Below are positions 28,067-38,659 of a DNA stretch of 64,000 nucleotides, piece by piece. The stretch spans positions 1,302,001-1,366,000 of the forward strand of contig OY729512.2 in assembly GCA_963422445.2 (NCBI GenBank), given 5' to 3'. Source of the DNA: G963422445 sp963422445 (GTDB taxonomy: Bacteria; Pseudomonadota; Alphaproteobacteria; Thalassobaculales; Thalassobaculaceae). A program made the position numbers and the translations under genes. The notes below the pieces were generated by a model that saw only the letters and a list, made by a program, of their open reading frames with translations, had not been told where the DNA came from and ran no database searches. Every line of letters begins with the position of its first letter. Positions within the stretch are counted from its first letter, which is position 1.

Positions 28067-28570
28067 TCAGGCCTCTCCAACCACATCAATCAATGCCGCC
28101 GCCATCGCCTCTGGTGCCGATTTGCCGCCCCAGATGACATATTGAAACGCCGGATAATAGCGATCCGGCTCGTCGACAATGAACCGCATGAAATCTTCGA
28201 TCTGAGCCGGGCTCGCCATGCCTCTCTCGCCGAGCAGCAACGTGTGACGGAACATCACCGTGCTCTCGATCGACGACAGATCAAAATGACCGATCCACAA
28301 CCGTTCGTTCACCAAGGCGAGCAGGTGGTGGATCTGGTCGCGTCGTGCGGCTTCGACTCGGGCGTCAAAGAGGCAAGAGAAATGCAGCGCCCCGTGCCCG
28401 GGATCCCAGAGAAAAAACAACCTGTAGTCGCACCAGCGCCCCTGGATTTCGATAGCAAGTTCGTCTTCGCTGGTCCGATCATGATACCACTCGTTGGCAT
28501 CGACGATCTCTTCCAGTAAATCCAGCGGATTGTGTGCCGGGTTCGTTAGCGCGGCCTCGCTCAGACCCAT
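28067..28570 (-). CDS. YbjN domain-containing protein
   Basis: 167-aa protein of the YbjN (type III chaperone-like fold) family, with the typical NPLDLLEEIVDANEWYHDR start, EDELAIEIQGRWCDYRLFFLW, LVNERLWIGHFDLSSIE and the C-terminal YYPAFQYVIWGGKSAPEAM. The ybjN-proC pairing is common in Alphaproteobacteria. The biochemical role is not established. ATG 28570 is preferred; ATG 28591 would add seven residues. It is intact. Confidence 0.88.
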   Translation of the reverse strand: MGLSEAALTNPAHNPLDLLEEIVDANEWYHDRTSEDELAIEIQGRWCDYRLFFLWDPGHGALHFSCLFDARVEAARRDQIHHLLALVNERLWIGHFDLSSIESTVMFRHTLLLGERGMASPAQIEDFMRFIVDEPDRYYPAFQYVIWGGKSAPEAMAAALIDVVGEA

Positions 28571-28591
28571 TCGATCTTCCTCTCGCTGCAC

Positions 28592-28982
28592 ATTGCGGAA
28601 ATCTTTGCCAAACTCTACTATATATCGACAACAGGAACACGCCTTGCGGCAAAAAAAATTTATGCGCTATATCCTGTGCGCTCCGCGATGGGTTATGGTC
28701 GGCATACGGTCCGGTTCTGGCGTCTACGTCAACATCCAACCAAGTCTTTCGCGTGAACCGACCTCTTCGTAGATCGCGCTTGTTGACGACGGGTTCGCTG
28801 GCAAGATGCTGATTGAGGCCGCGCTTTGGCTTCGCGGCTGCAGCTCGGCGATGTCAGCTGGCGGCCAACGCAACCTCCCGGCTGATATCCGAATTCGGGC
28901 GGCAACCGCTGGCCTTCACGACTTCACGGAATACCGCCCATATTCAATGCGGGCTCTCCGCCCGACCCGCCGAGCGGCGTTA
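28592..28982. other. Intergenic region upstream of ybjN
   Basis: No gene is recognised. An AT-rich patch (CTACTATATATCGAC at about 28615 and an A8 run near 28650) probably contains the ybjN-proC promoter on the minus strand. Confidence 0.4.
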
Positions 28983-30038
28983 TCAGAAATTGATCAACAC
29001 GAACCGGCCGACAGCCTTGCCTTCGCGCAGTTCGCTAATTGCGACCGGAGCGTCCTGTAAGGGACGTTTGACATGCGGCACCGGTTTCGCCTTGCCGTTA
29101 CGCAATAATTGCAACAGTTCGACGAGGTCCTGGCGGGTGCCGACATACGAGCCGGCCATGTTGACGACTTTCAGAGGCAACATCGATATCGGGATCTGCA
29201 TGGCTCCGCCATAAAGCCCGACGACGACCATAGTCGCGCCCTTGGCCAGGACGCTGAAACCGAACTCCGATGTCGCCGGCGCACCGACAAAATCGACTAC
29301 CGCGTCGGCGCCGCCGCCTGTCATCGCCATCAGCGAGCGGCGAGCGCCGGCATCGGAATTATCGATCACCTCGTCGGCGCCAGCAGCGAGTGCGGCGTCT
29401 CGCTTGGCCGAATCGATATCGGCAACGATCACCCTGGCACCGACAACGGCTTTGGCCATGCCGATTCCGGCAAGCCCGACACCGCCAGCACCGATAATCA
29501 ACAACGATTGGCTAGCGGCAAGGTGGCTGACCTTCTTCAGTGCGCTATAAGCCGTAACCCCGGAACAGGCCGCGGTCGCCGCGACAGCTTCGTCAACACC
29601 GTCATAGGCAAGCAGATATCTTGCATCGGGAACGATCAGATATTCTGCGTAGCCTCCAGCGCACGTGACCCCGACCGTGCGCGGCTTCGTACAGAGCAGT
29701 TCGTCGTCATTCGTGCAATGGTTACATTCGCCGCAACCAATCCATGGGTACACTACACGCTTGTCGCCGATCTTGACGCCAGCCGTATCCGGACCGAGTC
29801 CGACCACTTCTCCGACCGGTTCATGCCCCATGGTAAATGGCAGCGACATGCCGCCAGCTTTCAGGCTCAATTTGCGCCCACCACCGAGGTCGAAATACCC
29901 GTCCCAGATATGAATATCGGAGTGGCAGATACCACATGCGGTAACCTTGATCAGAACCTCCGTGCCTTGGGGTTCCGGAACCGGCACCTCGCACTCTTGC
30001 AATGGCTGGCCCCAATCGATGATCTGATATGCGCGCAT
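28983..30038 (-). CDS. Zinc-dependent alcohol dehydrogenase
   Basis: 351-aa medium-chain dehydrogenase. Catalytic zinc ligands are in ACGICHSDIH (Cys38) and MGHEPVGEV. The structural zinc lobe has four cysteines in GCGECNHCTNDDELLC. The NAD(P) site is LLIIGAGGVGLAGIG, followed by the acidic VADID, suggesting NAD preference. It oxidises primary or secondary alcohols or the reverse; the substrate cannot be read from sequence. It stands alone, followed by a long spacer. Start MRAYQIIDWGQPLQE. Confidence 0.9.
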   Translation of the reverse strand: MRAYQIIDWGQPLQECEVPVPEPQGTEVLIKVTACGICHSDIHIWDGYFDLGGGRKLSLKAGGMSLPFTMGHEPVGEVVGLGPDTAGVKIGDKRVVYPWIGCGECNHCTNDDELLCTKPRTVGVTCAGGYAEYLIVPDARYLLAYDGVDEAVAATAACSGVTAYSALKKVSHLAASQSLLIIGAGGVGLAGIGMAKAVVGARVIVADIDSAKRDAALAAGADEVIDNSDAGARRSLMAMTGGGADAVVDFVGAPATSEFGFSVLAKGATMVVVGLYGGAMQIPISMLPLKVVNMAGSYVGTRQDLVELLQLLRNGKAKPVPHVKRPLQDAPVAISELREGKAVGRFVLINF

Positions 30039-30687
30039 GATTCGCCTCCTGCCCTACGGTTCAGACAGGAATAAGCCTGTTCGCAATCCGAATCACCAGA
30101 AAATTGACATCCCTGTTCCAGTCAGTCGGTGGCGCCAGACAAGTCAGAGTGAATCCGGGCGGTCATCATTTTCTAAAATCCCGCCACGGACCGGCCGTCT
30201 CGCCAAGAATCGTCCCTGACGGAGCATGGTCGAGACGACGCGCGCAACGGCCGAATCGACGGACCGGCGCGACTGCAGGGTGTCAGGGAATGAGCATCCA
30301 GGATGTTGGCATGATTGCTCTGACGGCCGTAACCTTGCCGGACGAAGCGTTCTGACAGGCCTTCGCGCGCCCTGCGACCCATTCGATTCGGACAACGGGT
30401 TATCAGCGCGTTTCGGGGCGATTCCGTCGCGTCTCCTGGCCGTTGTTGGTTATCCGGCAGAATACCGGAGCACGGCAAGTATCAGACGATAGATTCTCAA
30501 TGGTTCGGTCGCGGCTTCTCTCCGGCCTGATACGGATATCCGGGGTCGACAGCAATACGGGCAAACAGGCGACGGTTAAATGACACGGGTTTCATGACTT
30601 CGGATATCTTCGATCAGATGCAGTTGTGGTGATTCCCGAGATTTTCGGTCGGGTGAAGCGTGTGCTTACCGTTCCGGCAGGAGCTCA
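30039..30687. other. 650-bp spacer, no gene recognised
   Basis: Both strands have only short frames without family resemblance. It should contain the alcohol dehydrogenase promoter near 30050. Probably degraded coding DNA. Confidence 0.4.
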
Positions 30688-30894
30688 ATGTCTGAATCCG
30701 TACTCGTTGCGCCCGAACCCTGTATTACACCGGCAATTCTGATTGGCGGTTTCGGCTTCATCTGGGACGCGATACCTGATGTCGAGACCAGACTGTCCCA
30801 GCGCATTAATGCCCTGAGCGATCGTCAATCGGACACGAACGAACGGATCACCCGCCTGCTGATACTCCGTGTCTCAGTGTCTGAATCATACTGA
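30688..30894 (+). pseudogene. Small membrane/coiled-coil protein, 3' truncated
   Basis: The frame begins MSESVLVAPEPCITPAILIGGFGFIW, one hydrophobic segment, then DVETRLSQRINALSDRQSDTNERITRL, a heptad-like coiled coil found in many short bacterial membrane proteins of unknown role. It loses this character and ends at 30894, where an IS5-type transposase begins on the other strand. The natural C-terminus is probably lost to that insertion. Confidence 0.5.
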
Positions 30895-30899
30895 TATCG

Positions 30900-31814
30900 A
30901 TTAGTTCCAATGACTTGCATGCGTCCGAGGCGGCACATGAGAACACGGCTTAGAGCCAGCAGGAGCCAGGCGAGGGAGCTGGCGATGGATCGCTCGAAGT
31001 CTCTGGAGGGGCACCGGCAGCGGCGCAGCCATCCGAAGCTGCGTTCGACCACCCAGCGCCGGGACATGACGACGACCCCCTTGGCGTCCCTGGGTTTTCC
31101 GATGACCTCCACAGTGATCGGGCAATTCGCTTCCTTGAGCGCGCTTGCCAGCTTGTTGCCGCCATAAGCGCCGTCGGCAAACACGATCTGCACCGTGTTC
31201 TGACCGGCATGCAACGCCGGCAACAAGGGCCGCGCGCCATCCCGGTCCTGGATATGCGCCGGATGGACCTGGGCGGCAAACGTCATCTTGCCGGTATCGT
31301 AGCCGCATTCCTCGCTGCCCGCTTCGACCATCGACACGCTCCGACTGTCGATGATGGCCGTGCTCGGGTCCGCACTACGCCCCGACCGGAGCCGCTCGAG
31401 CGTCATAAAACGGGCGCAAACCTGCTCCAGGACCCCCGACTGGGATCACGCATAGAAATAGGTCTGAATCGTCGTAACCGCTTATTCACATAGATCCGGT
31501 TGCGAGAGTTTGCCGCGAGAAGTTGACTCCTACCGGTCCATTTGGACGGTTTTCGATCAACATGTTGATCAAGCCGGAGCCAAGTGCATAAGCGGTCGCC
31601 GGGAAATCCTTCGGTCATGCCCGCCAACTGCACCCGGTCCAGAGCATGCAGGCGATCGCGTTCACCACGTCGCGCAGATCCACCTGACGGGGCGACCAAG
31701 CCGGCACGACGGTGGAGGAAGCGGGTCCGGCAAGGCCCACTCGGCATCGGTCAGATCGCTTTCGTAACGCCCCGTCTTACGGCTATATTTCCGGGTGGTC
31801 TCGTTCCAAGGCAT
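30900..31814 (-). pseudogene. IS5-family (IS1031-like) transposase, broken and carrying M2
   Basis: It starts MPWNETTRKYSRKTGRYESDLTDAEWAL at 31814. Frames change before VDLRDVVNAIACMLWTGCSWR, an in-frame stop precedes PKDFPA, and the 120-bp miniature element M2 is inserted (31477-31596). It resumes with TIQTYFYA, another stop, and then one long frame: STAIIDSRSVSMVEAG, VHPAHIQDRDGARPLL, FADGAYGGNKLASAL and SRRWVVERSFGWLRRCRCPSRDFE with the terminal Glu. The C-terminal frame runs past the element end to 30825. Confidence 0.75.
31477..31596. mobile_element. Miniature element, 120-bp subtype A (M2)
   Basis: Same interior as M1. The left terminus is mutated (ACCGCTTATTCACATAGATCCGG). It lies inside an IS5-type transposase. 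The flanks (GTCGTA and CGCCGG) show no clear 8-bp duplication, so the insertion is old or rearranged. Confidence 0.85.
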
Positions 31815-32037
31815 GATGTGCCCCCATGGTGTGGTTGTTCACCCATGAAGAACACCATGCGAGACCACCCAACCAGTTTTAGGTCAGGCTCTCAGTGACA
31901 CCACCGCTAGGAGCCTGCGCCTTAGAAAACTCTCGCGGGACAGCACTACACAAACGTCACGATTTTGGGTCCAAATGTGGGACAAAGAAGCAAGAATTGC
32001 GGACTTTGGACTGAAATCCGGGTAGGTGGTCCACTGC

Positions 32038-32069
32038 GAGGGTGCGAAACCGTTCTGTGGCGCACCCTC
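32038..32069. terminator. Hairpin before IS5 type E copy 1
   Basis: GAGGGTGCG (32038-32046) pairs with CGCACCCTC (32061-32069) around a 14-base loop, ending one base before the CTAG where the next IS begins. No T-run follows in the present sequence, because the IS starts there. Confidence 0.45.
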
Positions 32070-32073
32070 CTAG

Positions 32074-32916
32074 ATAGTGTCGTCATGAGTGATGTTTATC
32101 TGTCCTATCTGTCGAATTCACTCGATGGTTCTTGGAGGCGACTCATGGGATTGGCTCATCGGCGTCACGACATTTCGGACAGGGTCTGGCTGTTGTTGGA
32201 GCCTCATCTGCCTGGCCGGGCGGGACGTTGGGGTGGAGTGGCACAGGATAATCGACGGTTCATTAATGCGATCTTCTGGATTCTGCGTACCGGCGCTCCC
32301 TGGCGTGATGTGCCGCCAGACTATGGAGACTGGAAAATACCCATCGTCGGTTCTGTCGCTGGCGGGACAAGGGGCTCTGGGGGGCGTTGCTGGAGCCTCT
32401 GGTGGATGAGCCGAACGATGAGTGGCTGATGATTGACGCCAGTCATCTCAAGGTACATCCCCATGCGAGCAGTGCGGTCGGCGGCAATCAGGCGATGGGT
32501 CGCACAAAAGGGGGCTGAACACGACGCTGCACCTGGCTGTGGACGCGCATGGGATGCCGGTGCGGGTGTTGGTGACCGAGGGGACGGCAGCAGATTGCAG
32601 TCAAGCGGTCGAGCTGATTGAAGGGATAGATGCCGAGTATTTGTTGGCGGACAAGGCCTATGACACGAATGCCATCCTGTCTTATTGTGAGGAGCATGAA
32701 GTCATTCCAGTGGTTCCGCCGAAGCGCAACCGCAAGCACCCCAGAGCGTATGATGTCCCTCTCTACCGGCACCGGCATTTGGTGGAGAACGCCTTTCTGT
32801 GGCTCAAGCGTTGGCGTGGGATTGCCACGCGATACGCCAAGAATGCCGCATCGTTCCTCGCCGCGGTGCAGATTCGGTGTCTGGCGCTCTGGGCTGGTAT
32901 TTCGTGACGACACTAT
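32074..32916. mobile_element. IS5-family element type E, copy 1
   Basis: The ends ATAGTGTCGTCATGAG and, inverted, ATAGTGTCGTCACGAA lie between CTAG at 32070-32073 and 32917-32920. Copy 2 lies at 60941-61784. Confidence 0.86.
32085..32907 (+). pseudogene. Type E IS5 transposase, copy 1, frameshifted
   Basis: It begins MSDVYLSYLSNSLDGSWRR and continues HRRHDISDRVWLLLEPHLPG, FINAIFWILRTGAPWRDVPPDYGDWK. One A is missing from the run at about 32334 compared with copy 2, throwing NTHRRFCRWRDKGLWG out of frame. The first Asp (WLMIDASHLKVHPH) is downstream. At AAAAGGGGG (about 32507) the family uses a -1 slip to reach LNTTLHLAVDAHGMPV, LLADKAYDTNA and LVENAFLWLKRWRGIATRYAK, ending at 32907. The missing A probably inactivates it. 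Confidence 0.8.
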
Positions 32917-32960
32917 CTAGCCCGAAAAGATCACCGAGGGAGTAGAAACGGCTGCTTCTC

Positions 32961-34408
32961 ATGGCATACCGTTTGCGCGATCAAGGGCTTGTGCCAATCG
33001 AAGCGGAAGCAGCCTTGAAGACACAGTGTCCTGGCGAACAGCTTGAGTTTCACGCCCTGGGGCGGCGCTCGGTGACGGGTCGATTTGATGGCGGGCGCAT
33101 CAGTTCCGACGGTGGCGGGGTGTTGCTTCGCGAGGTAGACCGGCGTGGCGGGGTGACGGAGCGGGTGTCGCGGTGTTTCCTGGATTCCCGCAATCGCGCG
33201 AGCATCGAGCATGGCGTCGACGACTTGGTGAACCAACGCATCGACGCGATGGTCCTGGGATACGAAGACCTCAACGACCCTGATGCGCTGTTCCCGGTGC
33301 TGGTGGGCAAAGCGGACGTGACGGGGGACAAGCGGGTGCGCACGCGACCGCGGCCACGCCCTGGCCAGTGCGAGCACCCTGAACCGCATGGAACTCGGTG
33401 AGCCTGGGGAGGCCGCGCGCCGGTCGCTACACACGCATCGTCGCGCGCCCCGGGGAATTCGATGAGCTGCTGGTCGAGCTGTGTGTGGGGTCCCATCGCC
33501 GGGCACCGCGCGCGATCTGGCTCGACCTCGATGCGACCGATGACCCGTTGCACGGTCACCGAGAGGGTCGACTCTTCCATGGGTCCGACGGGTGCTCCTG
33601 TTACCTGCCGCTGTCTATCTTCTGTGGCGTGCCCCTGCTGTGCGCGCGGCTGCGCCCTTCGGACCGGAAGGCCTTGGCGGGTCGCGTCGAGGAGCTCGCG
33701 CGCATCGTGGGGCAAGTGCGCCGTCACTGGCCCCACACGCGCATCGGCATCCGGGGTGATTCGGGCTTTTGCCGCGAACCGATCCTGCGCTGGTGCGAGG
33801 ACAACGGCGTCGACTCTGTCTTGGGACTGGCGCGCAACAAGCGCCTGGTGGGCGCGATCGGGGCCCGGGCGGCGCATCGTCGCACGGGCAAGGCGGCCCG
33901 CCGATACCGGGACTTCGAGGACATGAGGCAAAAATCGTGGAGCCGCAGCCGACGCGTGGTGGGCAAGGCGGAGGATCTGACCAAGGGCGAGACCCCGCGC
34001 TTCGGGGTGACCCGTCTTCCCACTCGTCGGGCCGCTGCCAAGCGCCTGTCCGAGAAACTGTCCTGCGCGCGCGGCGACAGGGAGACCCGCATCAAAGAGC
34101 AGCAGCTCGACCTGTTCGCCGACCGCACCAGCGCGCAAAGGATGCGCGCGAACCAGCTGCGCCTGTACGTCTCCTCCTTCGCCTATGTACGGATGCAGCC
34201 ACTTCGAACACGCGGCGCCCAGGGCACCGAGCTGGCCCGCGCTCAGGGCTCCACCCTGCGGCGCAAGCTGTTGAAGGTCGGGACACGGATCGGCATTACG
34301 GCCCGTCGGGTGTGGCTGTCCTTCTCCCGGGCCTATCCCTATGCCAGGGTCTTTGCCGAGGGGCTGGCGAACCTGCAACGAGAACCACTATGGCGTGAGC
34401 CCGGATAG
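32961..34408 (+). pseudogene. IS1380-family transposase, frameshifted
   Basis: The N-terminal frame from 32961 has FHALGRRSVTGRFDGGRISSDGGGVLLREV, IEHGVDDLVNQRIDAMVLGYEDLND and LVGKADVTGDKRVR. The frame then shifts (near 33345 and again before 33425) to ASTLNRMELGEPGEAAR and RYTRIVARPGEFDELLVEL. The rest is one frame: the DDE residues in IWLDLDATDDPLHGHREGR, IGIRGDSGFCREPIL and SARGDRETRIKEQQLDLF-like SCARGDRETRIKEQQ. It ends at 34408. Family assignment is firm; the breaks make it inactive. Confidence 0.82.
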
Positions 34409-35640
34409 CTTGACGACCTCTGCACCGCATTGACCTCACACCGGCGCCGCGCCGGGGACGGCGCACGCCCGCCGGTCGCCATCCAGGTCAATGTAGCCCT
34501 GTGAAACCGGCAACAAACGCTCCTGGAACGCTCCAAACACCCCTCAAGCGTAGCGCCGAACGACCCACAACGCGTATCGCGACCCAACCCGCGTCCCGAA
34601 CCAGCAAAATGAAACCCAAATCCCAAATCGGTGACCGATGCGGGCTAGAAGCTCTAGAATAACGCTGGGGAGCAGGTGTCGGTCTTTGCAAGCCGATTTC
34701 AGCGATAGTCGCGCGAATTGATATCGGGTCGCTCTCAAGGGCGCAGCACAGACCCGTGACCCCGGCCATGACCATGACGCCGTGAAGAATGACCGGGTAT
34801 CCGGACTAACGTTCATGCGCGTGTCGCTGATTGCGCACGATCTCCCCGCGGGCCGCGCATGCCCGGACTCATTCCAAATTGGTCCCCTCCCCCGACAGGC
34901 ATTCATGGAGTGTTCTCATGGGCAACGAGCCCGCTGGGACCAAGGCAACAGCGTCCTTTGACGGACAAGATCTGGTAACGCCATGTCGCGGAGCCGTTCG
35001 GTCATTAATATCCCGACCATGACCAAAGACATTGTTCCACGCGAGCTGTACGGACAAGGGCTGGATTGACCGGAACATCCGATTCTGTTCCGGACCCTCG
35101 ACCCTTGCAGCCGGACGTGACGCAGTTCCAAGCCCCCCGGTCGATGTGGCGTCAGGATCGTGCGGTCGGAGGCAGGTCGCCGCGCAACCAAAGGCGAGAG
35201 ATCGAATCGCCCAACCCAAACAACATGATCCCGCCGCAGCCGCCCGGCGTTGCCCCGCGGCTTCGCGGATGACCTCTACGTGCTCGCCAGTAATACCCCA
35301 GCCGAAGCGTGATACCTCACAGGTCCGCTGAAGCAACCATGCGACATCGGCGCCGCGCGATTGGTGCCAGCGGTCTGCAGTCCCGATAAAAGAGGAGTGG
35401 TTTTCTGGTAGTCGCCAGGCAAAGTCCGGTGTTGTGGTCGCATTACTGCCTCTTGGCCTGAGCAGATCCGCTTGCCGAAGACAAGAGCCCGCTGCCGGCC
35501 TCATCGGTTCGGCCGGGCTGCCGCTCGATCCCGGAACCTGCAGATCCCGAACATCGGCGTTTGTCAGCCCGTGGTATAGTCGGAACAATCGCTCGAACTG
35601 GTCGTGCGATTATCGAATATCACAACGGCTGTCACCAGAG
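34409..35640. other. 1.2-kb spacer, no gene recognised
   Basis: The frames in this stretch are short, mutually overlapping and show no family motif. The right end must hold the promoter of the CoA-transferase gene. It probably contains the IS1380 terminus and decayed DNA. Confidence 0.4.
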
Positions 35641-35650
35641 GATACATCTC

Positions 35651-36775
35651 ATGCCCGAAGGCCCGCTTTCCGGAATCAGAGTGATTGAATTCGGCCAGAA
35701 TCTCGCTGGTCCCTATTGCGGACAGATTCTCGCTTTCCTCGGCGCCGATGTCGCCAAGGTCGAACGGCCGGAAGGGGATGACGCGCGGCAATGGGGTCCA
35801 CCATTCATATCCGATGACCGTGGTGCGCCATCCGTCGCTTTCGTGGCGCTTAACCGCGGCAAGGAAAGTGTGACAATCGACCTTCGCGAAGACGATCAGT
35901 GCGCTCAACTGGTTCGAGTAATCGGCGAAGCCGATGTATTCCTGCATAATCTGCGGGTTGATGTACCAGCCCGGTTCGGTTTCGACGCGGCCACCCTGAC
36001 AAAGAGATTTCCGCGCCTTGTCTACGCCAATCTCGGCGCCTTCGGTCACAAAGGACCGTGGCGCGAGAAACCCGGTTACGAGCCGATCATCCAGGCCGTC
36101 ACAGGGCTGATGTCCGTCAATGGGGATCCGTCGGCACCGCCGGCCCGCGTCGGGGTTTCGATCATCGATCTTTCGACTGGGATGTGGACAGCCATCGGCA
36201 TCCTTGCGGCGCTGGCACAACGATCCAGGACAGGTCGCGGAGTCGTCGTCGATACGTCTCTCTTCGAGTCCGGCCTGATGTGGGTGTCGACCCATGCCGC
36301 CCAGTTCACCGCGAGCGGGAACCCGCCGCAGCGCCTGTCGTCAGGACACCCGTCGCTGGTGCCGTATCAGGCATTCGAATGTGCGGACAGTCCGCTGATG
36401 GTCTGCCCCGGCAACGAACGCCTGTGGCAAAAGTTCGCCACCGCGCTCGGCCACCCGGAATGGATCGAAGATCCACGCTACCGCACCAACAGCGACCGGG
36501 TGAGCCAACGCGATCACGTCAACGCAATGGTCACGGACGTCATGAAGACGCAACCGCGCGCCCATTGGCAGGAAAAACTCGACAAACTCGGCGTTCCCAA
36601 CGGCCCGCTTACCACGGTGCCCGAAGCCCTTGAACTGGCGCAGACAGCTGCTCTCGGCATGATGTTCAAGTCCTATCCGGACAGCCCCGGCCTCTATCAC
36701 GGCCTGCCGATAAGCTTCGACGGCAAACGCGCCGGTGACGTCTCGCAAGCCCCTGGCCTTGGAACCGGCCTGTGA
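35651..36775 (+). CDS. CaiB/BaiF-type (family III) CoA-transferase
   Basis: 374-aa family III CoA-transferase, which moves CoA between carboxylic acids (as in carnitine, oxalate or bile-acid metabolism). The N-terminal motif MPEGPLSGIRVIEFGQNLAGPYCGQILAFLGADVAKVE is diagnostic. The catalytic aspartate should be Asp173 (VGVSIIDLSTGMW). The C-terminal region with LTTVPEALE is normal. Start ATG 35651 fits the family. Its disrupted acyl-CoA neighbours at 44-50 kb suggest a former carboxylic-acid activation and hydration pathway, though distance makes that tentative. Confidence 0.9.
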   Translation: MPEGPLSGIRVIEFGQNLAGPYCGQILAFLGADVAKVERPEGDDARQWGPPFISDDRGAPSVAFVALNRGKESVTIDLREDDQCAQLVRVIGEADVFLHNLRVDVPARFGFDAATLTKRFPRLVYANLGAFGHKGPWREKPGYEPIIQAVTGLMSVNGDPSAPPARVGVSIIDLSTGMWTAIGILAALAQRSRTGRGVVVDTSLFESGLMWVSTHAAQFTASGNPPQRLSSGHPSLVPYQAFECADSPLMVCPGNERLWQKFATALGHPEWIEDPRYRTNSDRVSQRDHVNAMVTDVMKTQPRAHWQEKLDKLGVPNGPLTTVPEALELAQTAALGMMFKSYPDSPGLYHGLPISFDGKRAGDVSQAPGLGTGL

Positions 36776-36851
36776 ACGGTCCATTCCAATGGGGCGTTTC
36801 TGACCTGACCGGCATCGCGCGACGTGATCGGTCATTGGCAGGGAGACTGTG

Positions 36852-37484
36852 ATGAATGAATCCGCTCTGCGCGAGTCCATCGTCCGGCTCGCGAAATCGA
36901 TGTTCGACCGTAGGCTCACCTTCGGCAGTTCAGGCAATATCAGCGTCCGTCTCGAAAACGGCTGGCTGATGACGCCGACCGGCTCGACAATGGGTGATCT
37001 CGATCCGGCTCGAATCTCCAAACTCGACAACGCTGGCAATCCGGTATCCGGCGACAAACCGACCAAGGAGAGCTTTCTTCATATTGCGATGTATGAAGAG
37101 AGGCCGGCAACCGGCGCGGTGGTCCATCTGCATTCCACGCATTCGGTCGCAGTCAGCTGCTTGGCCGATATCGACCCGACCAATGTGCTACCACCGATCA
37201 CGGCCTATTATGTAATGAAGATCGGAACGCTGCCGCTGGTGCCGTATTTCCCACCCGGCGACCTCGACCTTGCGAAGGCGGTGCGGGAGATGGCATCAAA
37301 GCACCATGCGGTTCTGCTGGCCAATCACGGTCCGGTCGTTGCTGGAACATCGCTGGAAGATACTGTTTATGCGACCGAGGAGCTTGAAGAAACGGCGCGG
37401 TTGTTCCTGATGTTGAAGGACATGAAGACCCGCTATCTGACCGACCGGCAGGTTGCCGCTTTGCAAGATCGGTTCGCCCACTGA
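36852..37484 (+). CDS. Class II aldolase family, OtnC-like 3-oxo-tetronate 4-phosphate decarboxylase
   Basis: 210-aa class II aldolase/adducin-domain enzyme. Features are FGSSGNISVRLENGWLMTPTG (phosphate-binding loop), Glu73 in PTKESFLH, the metal ligands VVHLHSTHSVAVSCL (His92, His94) and the third His near LLANHGPVVAGTS. Length and style match OtnC-type decarboxylases of four-carbon acid-sugar catabolism; a plain fuculose-phosphate-type aldolase is the alternative. GGGAG lies about 8 bases before ATG 36852. It follows the CoA-transferase by 76 bp and may be co-transcribed. Confidence 0.84.
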   Translation: MNESALRESIVRLAKSMFDRRLTFGSSGNISVRLENGWLMTPTGSTMGDLDPARISKLDNAGNPVSGDKPTKESFLHIAMYEERPATGAVVHLHSTHSVAVSCLADIDPTNVLPPITAYYVMKIGTLPLVPYFPPGDLDLAKAVREMASKHHAVLLANHGPVVAGTSLEDTVYATEELEETARLFLMLKDMKTRYLTDRQVAALQDRFAH

Positions 37485-37655
37485 ACCATCGCTGTCGGTG
37501 ACAGCCGCGGGCAGCAACCCATGAGCCGTCGTGCTGCCATCCGCATCGAACGCAATAACTCGCGTGTTCCAGGCAAAACTCCGCAAGGGCGACCGAAACC
37601 GTAATCGGCCAGTTTGGCTTCGACGTCCCCGGCCGGCGTCCGGTCCGGCGCGGTA

Positions 37656-38528
37656 TCAGTGGCTGCCGCCGCTTACAAAGACGGCGTCAACACTACCGGC
37701 CTTGAGGAATGTTTTCAGCCAGATGTCGATGTCCTCGGGGGTCCCATCTTGAATTCGGGCCTTCGTTTCGCTTGAGAGCGGACCGAACTGTCTCTCCATG
37801 AGCATCAGAAGCATTTCGGTCTTGCCCTTGACAATCCCCTGGGTCTCACCCTTGATCTCGCCCTCTTCGAGCCATACTTGTGCAACAGTTCCCATCAGAT
37901 CCCTCGTCCGTTCCGGCCGTGCCACATGGAGCGCATCGCTGAACTCCTCTTTCGGCACATCACACACATAGGCATATTTGAGCGCCATGAGACCGGATCG
38001 CAAATCCGGATCGAACCGCAGATCGGCGCAGTCGAACGTCTTGAGATCGAGGAGATCGAAGCTCAACACCCGCGTTCACCAGCATACCAAGGCGGCGCGT
38101 TGACGGTTTCGAGAACCGATCGGCCGTCCATCGGTCGCGGCCATGGTCGATGACCAGCGTAACGATCATCGGCAGCACCCGCAGCACACCTCTGTGCGCC
38201 TCGGCACACGATCTCCAGATACCTTTACAATAGTTCAGCATCTGGAGCGGCGTTTTCAGGTCGTGCGTACTCTTGTGCTCAAGAAGGACGAAGCAACGGC
38301 GCCCGTCATCCAGACGCGCCATGAACAAACCGTCACTGTGGGGTCCTCTCCCAGCGCACCGTCGATGAAGCTGCGCTCCACCAACGCGACAGGGGTATCG
38401 GGCAACAACCGGCGCATGTCCGGCGGCAGACCATAGCGGATCAGGGCATCAGCCCACCCCGGAGTTCCGATCAGGGCGCGAAAAAGCGAACCATGGAGCT
38501 TGTTACGGAAGTGTCGGGGCACCGTCAT
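37656..38528 (-). pseudogene. Rpn/PD-(D/E)XK recombination-promoting nuclease, two frameshifts
   Basis: Minus strand starts MTVPRHFRNKLHGSLFRALIG, then VALVERSFIDGALGEDP. A one-base shift at about 38340 leads to LFMARLDDGRRCFVLLEHKSTHDLKTPLQMLNY (the PD-(D/E)XK-type active-site strand E-H-K) and VIDHGRDRWTADRF. A second shift near 38065 leads to LSFDLLDLKTFDCADL and a C-terminal tail with KGKTEMLLMLMERQFGPLS. These proteins are DNases of the Rpn/YhgA group. Both indels lie inside conserved sequence, so this is a recent pseudogene. Confidence 0.75.
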
Positions 38529-38659
38529 TGGCTGGCCCCCCCTTATCTGGCTAAGACCGTTCAATGAGGTCCAGGATCCGGCAGGGACGAACCCACCTTC
38601 AATCCCGGACAATAGGGCATGCCATTCGATCACGCAACCCACCCGACGAGCGCTTCTAG

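Noticed and set aside
22235..30038. A special system in the ilvE to alcohol dehydrogenase block
   Set aside because: All genes are ordinary chromosomal functions with normal organisation; nothing unusual beyond their good preservation.
33050..34378. 442-codon minus-strand frame opposite the IS1380 transposase
   Set aside because: Shadow frame; no family motif and low-complexity arginine, alanine and histidine content.
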